Positions 60,376 to 64,000 of a DNA stretch of 64,000 nt are shown one piece after another. The notes under the pieces are model-generated. The model did not search any database. It saw nothing but the letters and a program-made list of their open reading frames with translations, and had not been told where the DNA came from. Source of the DNA: Hymenoscyphus infarciens (Eukaryota; Ascomycota; Leotiomycetes; Helotiales; Helotiaceae); NCBI GenBank assembly GCA_001414345.1, contig LLCB01000030.1, forward strand, positions 62,001-126,000, written 5' to 3'. Both the position numbers and the translations under genes were made by a program. Every line of letters begins with the position of its first letter. Within the stretch, counting starts at the first letter, position 1.

Positions 60376-62280
60376 ATTAAGTAAACTTAGAAAACTTAGA
60401 AAATAATAAATAGAATCTTAAAAAAGATCTTAAGATATTTAAAGTTATAGTTTATAGACTATATAAAACCCTTAGTCTACTAATATCCTCTAACTCTAAA
60501 TAGTCTAAACTCTATTAAAACTAGCACCTTTAACCACGATCTTAATAGCTAGCTTCTTAATTCTATAATTAAAAGTAATTATTAAATATAATTAAATCCT
60601 TTTTATATAATATCTATCTAAGTAAGATAAGAGCTACGATATTAAGTTTAAAGGCATCTTTGTCTATTATAATAAGATATACCTTTTAATAATACTTATA
60701 TTAAACTACTTTATAACCTTATATATCTACTTTAAGCTATATCCTAGTAGTTATATTAATTATTCTCTACTATAGCTTAACTAGTATATACTTATCTCTA
60801 TTATAATAGCCTCTACTTATACTAAACCTTTAGGCTAGGTTCTTACTCTATAGCCTCTAACTATAAGTTAAAGGCTACTTTACTCTATTTACTAAGCTTA
60901 CTCTTCCTAGGCTTTAAGGATCCTCGAATACCTTGAAGATTACGTAGAAAAACTACGTTTCCTTACTTATACTCTATTAAAATTAATATTAGAAAATAAT
61001 ATAATTATCTCTAACCTTATTATAAAATACTATATTTTATAAAAAGCTTTCTAGTTATAATATAAAAAGAAGAAGTATTATATTAAGCTATAAGAGTATA
61101 ATAATTACTAAGTATATTAAATTAACTAGTCTAAAAGTATATATTTAGCTAACTATATACTAGGCTCTATAATAATTTATATCTATACTAGTATTAAATA
61201 TCTCTTAAAATACTCCTCTCTTATCTACTTATTATAATAATATACCTACTTATTATAATAATCCTTTCTTAAGTTTCTTAATTACTTATTATAATACACC
61301 TCTCTTATCTATCTATTATAATATAAGAATCTTTAGATATAGTATAGGTACTCTTTCTCTTACTATAAGTAGACTAGCTTTATATAATAGATCTATAGCT
61401 ATATATAACAATTACGTTTTAGTATCTAGAGAGTCTAATACTCTAGTCTTATTAAAGATCTCGCTTAAATAGGTTAGTTCTTAAGTACTATTCTAATATT
61501 CTATTCTAACTTATAATAGAAGCTCTAAGAACCCTAAGACCGATAGTAGTACTAACTACTATTATATCTCTATATCTTAGAAGAAATTAAGAATTAGACT
61601 TCTTAGAAACTTATACTAAAACTTAACATAGTCTTTTTATATATATATAATAGTATAAATAAGAAAGGTAGTAACTTTTAAATATATAAGGTGTTTAAGA
61701 ACTTATCTAAAAGTAATTTCTTTATCTACCTTAAAAGTCGAGTAGATTAATATATATACTTTATAAGAGGTACTATTAATATACTAGATATAAAGAAGAC
61801 TACTAATAAGGCTACTAAGAAGTAAAGAATATTATAAGAATAAGCTACTTATTAATATAAGATTTATATAACTAAGCTAAGATAATAGACTAAAGAGGCT
61901 ATAGAACTTTAAGCTAAAATAGTAAATCTTTAAGGTCTAAGACGTTAAGGTCGAAGATCTATAAGTAAGGTATAGTAGTAGTTAGTCTTTAGTAGTAGTA
62001 CTTTATATAATATTATAATAAAAGTAAATATTTCTTACTATAGATAAGATAGATAAGTTAAGATTAATATAGATATAGTATTAATTTAGATAGGATTTAC
62101 ATCTATAGAATTAATATAAAGGATAGAATTAATATATATAGGATTAGTATATTTATAATATTATTTAGTACTTAGAAGATATAATTAAAAACTTTTATTC
62201 TAAGATATTCTTTTAATTCTATACCTTAAAATCAATCTTAAACTTTTATAGAAAGCTACTTATATTACTACTAAATAGAC

Positions 62281-62405
62281 TTAAGCGTTAGTTAAGCTAC
62301 TTATAATAGATAAGCTATTATTAAATAACCTTATACTTTAATAGATAAGCTACTATAAAATAGGCTTAAGCGTTAGTTAAGCTACTTATAGTAGATAAGC
62401 TACTA
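62281..62405. repeat. 40-bp direct repeat, 85 bp apart
   Basis: The block starting ttaagcgttagttaagctac at 62281-62320 recurs at 62366-62405 with two transitions. It belongs to the dispersed taagct-rich word family of this island. Confidence 0.82.
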
Positions 62406-64000
62406 AAGACTAGATAACCTTTAAAGTTAAGTAAGCTAATAATTAATAAGTAACCTAATTCCTTAAATCTACTAGTACTTAGTAAACAACGAAATAATAT
62501 TTTAGAATTACTTACTCTACCTCTTTAAATACTAGAAATACTCTTATTAAAATATTATATATATATTAAACTATATAATCTCTAAAAGAAAGAAAGGAAA
62601 AAATAATAGCTTTATATATATTTAATTCTTACTAAGATACTAGATATTAAGCCTTATAATTAAGGATTTATATTAAAATATATATTTAATAATATAGGAT
62701 TAGATTCTAGTAAGTTTAAGAACAACTTAGAAGTAGGTAAGGGCTAAGTCTTAGAGCCTAAGTTATCTAGGTTCTAATTTATATCGAAGTATATATATAA
62801 TAAACAATTATATCTTAGAGCTAGTATAGTATAGGCTAGGTTAACTAAATATTTAGAAGATAACTTAAAGAACTAAATCTAGGAGAGTAAGTAAGTTAGA
62901 AAGAGATTTATAGGATTTAAAGATAATAACCTAGAGTACTAAAAATCTAAGGTTATATAGATTAGAGAATTTAAAGAACTTAAGAATAAGAGTAAAACCT
63001 TAAAGAGTAAGGGATTAACTAGATCTTCTAAGGACTTAGAGATTAAGTAGTATACTAAGACTCTTTACTAGTCTCTAAAAAGTTACTAAATATCTTAATA
63101 TATCTCTTTAACTCTTTTTACTCTTAAGTTCCTATACTAATTAGTAATATTCCTCTAATAATTAGTTAATATCTTCTTCCTTAGATATACCTCTAAGTTC
63201 TTATACTAATTAGAGTCTAACTACTTATTTATTAATACCTCTTATTTAATAGTATTTCCCTCGCTCTTATACTTTATAAGCCTCTTTATTCTTAATAGCT
63301 AGCCTTTTATATAAATAAAATTATTAACTTTATTCTAATAAAAGTAAATAAAATCTAGATTAAGCTAAATAGTAACTATTAAGCTAACTTATAGTATTTT
63401 ATAAAGTACTATTAACTTATCTAAATTATTCTTCTATATCTTTTTAATAATATTCTTACTATATATATATTATAAGATTATATACTAGAGTAATAACTAT
63501 AGATAATCTTAGAGTTAGTATTACCTAATTCTTAAAGTTTATTTATTATCTAAGAAGGGAAAGAACTATCTTAGTCCTCTAAAAATAACTCGAATAAGAG
63601 AGAATACTTACTAGAATATAGTAGCGGCTTTTCTAGGCTATTTTAACCTAATAAAACTTATTAACTTTAAGAGTTTCTTTCTAGTACTTATATATTACAC
63701 CTTTCTATTTTATAAAATATTATATATATCTCTTTTTAAGTTCTATCTTATATATCTTTATATTCTTTTTAATTATAGATTTAAGAACTATATCTATAAA
63801 AGTACCTAGTATATAAACCTATATATATTATTTCTTTAGTATCTAAATTTATAGGATAATAGTAAGTAAGAGAAGAGTATATAGAGTATTTATTAAGAGA
63901 GAGGATTTAAAGACTTTTAAGAATATTTTATACTTAAGTAAAGCAATAGTACCTTAATTATAGTATTATTACTATTCTAGGTATAGGTAGTAGGTAAGTA

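Larger units (their letters stand above)
54961..64000. mobile_element. RIP-saturated AT-rich island, unclassified transposon remains
   Basis: About 9 kb with almost no CpG, very high TpA, words such as ctag, ttata and taagct throughout, and no open frame of useful length on either strand. This matches the mutated body of the LINE at 14.3-20.9 kb, so the block is read as RIP-degraded repeats that run off the window. Stop-tolerant translation gave no family assignment; a minus-strand stretch near 55.8-56.0 kb (KVKKKYTIKDTTK) might be coding-derived. Many taagct-type words cluster at 57.5-57.85 and 62.28-62.45 kb. No gene, RNA gene or telomeric repeat was seen. Confidence 0.8.

Noticed and set aside
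54961..64000. Subtelomere or centromere
   Set aside because: No telomeric TTAGGG-type repeats seen, and centromere identity cannot be judged from sequence; kept only as a possibility in the findings.
1..64000. tRNA or rRNA genes
   Set aside because: No cloverleaf with conserved A and B boxes or rRNA-like sequence was recognised by eye; a covariance search was not possible.

Overview
The window is nuclear DNA of a filamentous ascomycete. The protein genes carry many short introns (about 47-250 nt) with GT..CTAAC/CTAAT..AG signals. The housekeeping proteins are fungal in type. The transposon remnants carry the TpA-rich, stop-riddled signature of repeat-induced point mutation (RIP). Gene content and the lineage-restricted BTB proteins suggest Leotiomycetes/Helotiales; this is an inference from sequence style, not a database match.

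Layout. 1-1832 is gene-poor. 1833-4048 (-) is a four-exon conserved hypothetical. Immediately upstream of it, on the same strand, 4.1-6.5 kb (and in decayed form to about 9 kb) is an unusual series of regularly spaced, mutually similar short introns separating unrelated mini-exons. Most of the mini-exons can be spliced into one open frame. 9.6-14.3 kb has no convincing gene but holds a terminal-inverted-repeat MITE. 14340-20850 is a complete Tad-type LINE between 14-bp target-site duplications, destroyed by RIP.

22.1-30.7 kb is a dense housekeeping block: FIP1 (-) and NUP49 (+) share a 213-bp divergent promoter, followed by a 947-aa protein with an XPF/Zip2-like C-terminus (+) and a WD40 protein of the Swt21/WRAP53 type (-). 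30.8-37.0 kb is a small BTB/POZ gene cluster with two intact paralogues, one 3'-end fragment and one full-length pseudogene that was also hit by a second copy of the MITE. 37.8-54.0 kb returns to single-copy genes: a hypothetical, a Gea/GBF1 Arf-GEF, a GT62 mannan-polymerase subunit, a candidate microprotein, exosome subunit MTR3, a Myb-like nuclear protein and a 125-aa conserved protein. 54.96-64.0 kb is a gene-free, RIP-saturated AT-rich island with several short tandem duplications.

The housekeeping genes serve separate core processes: mRNA 3'-end formation, nuclear transport, Golgi traffic and mannosylation, and RNA decay. They do not form a pathway cluster. The accessory interest lies in the intron array, the BTB birth-and-death cluster and the RIP islands. 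All exon borders were read by eye from splice signals and frame continuity and have no transcript support.
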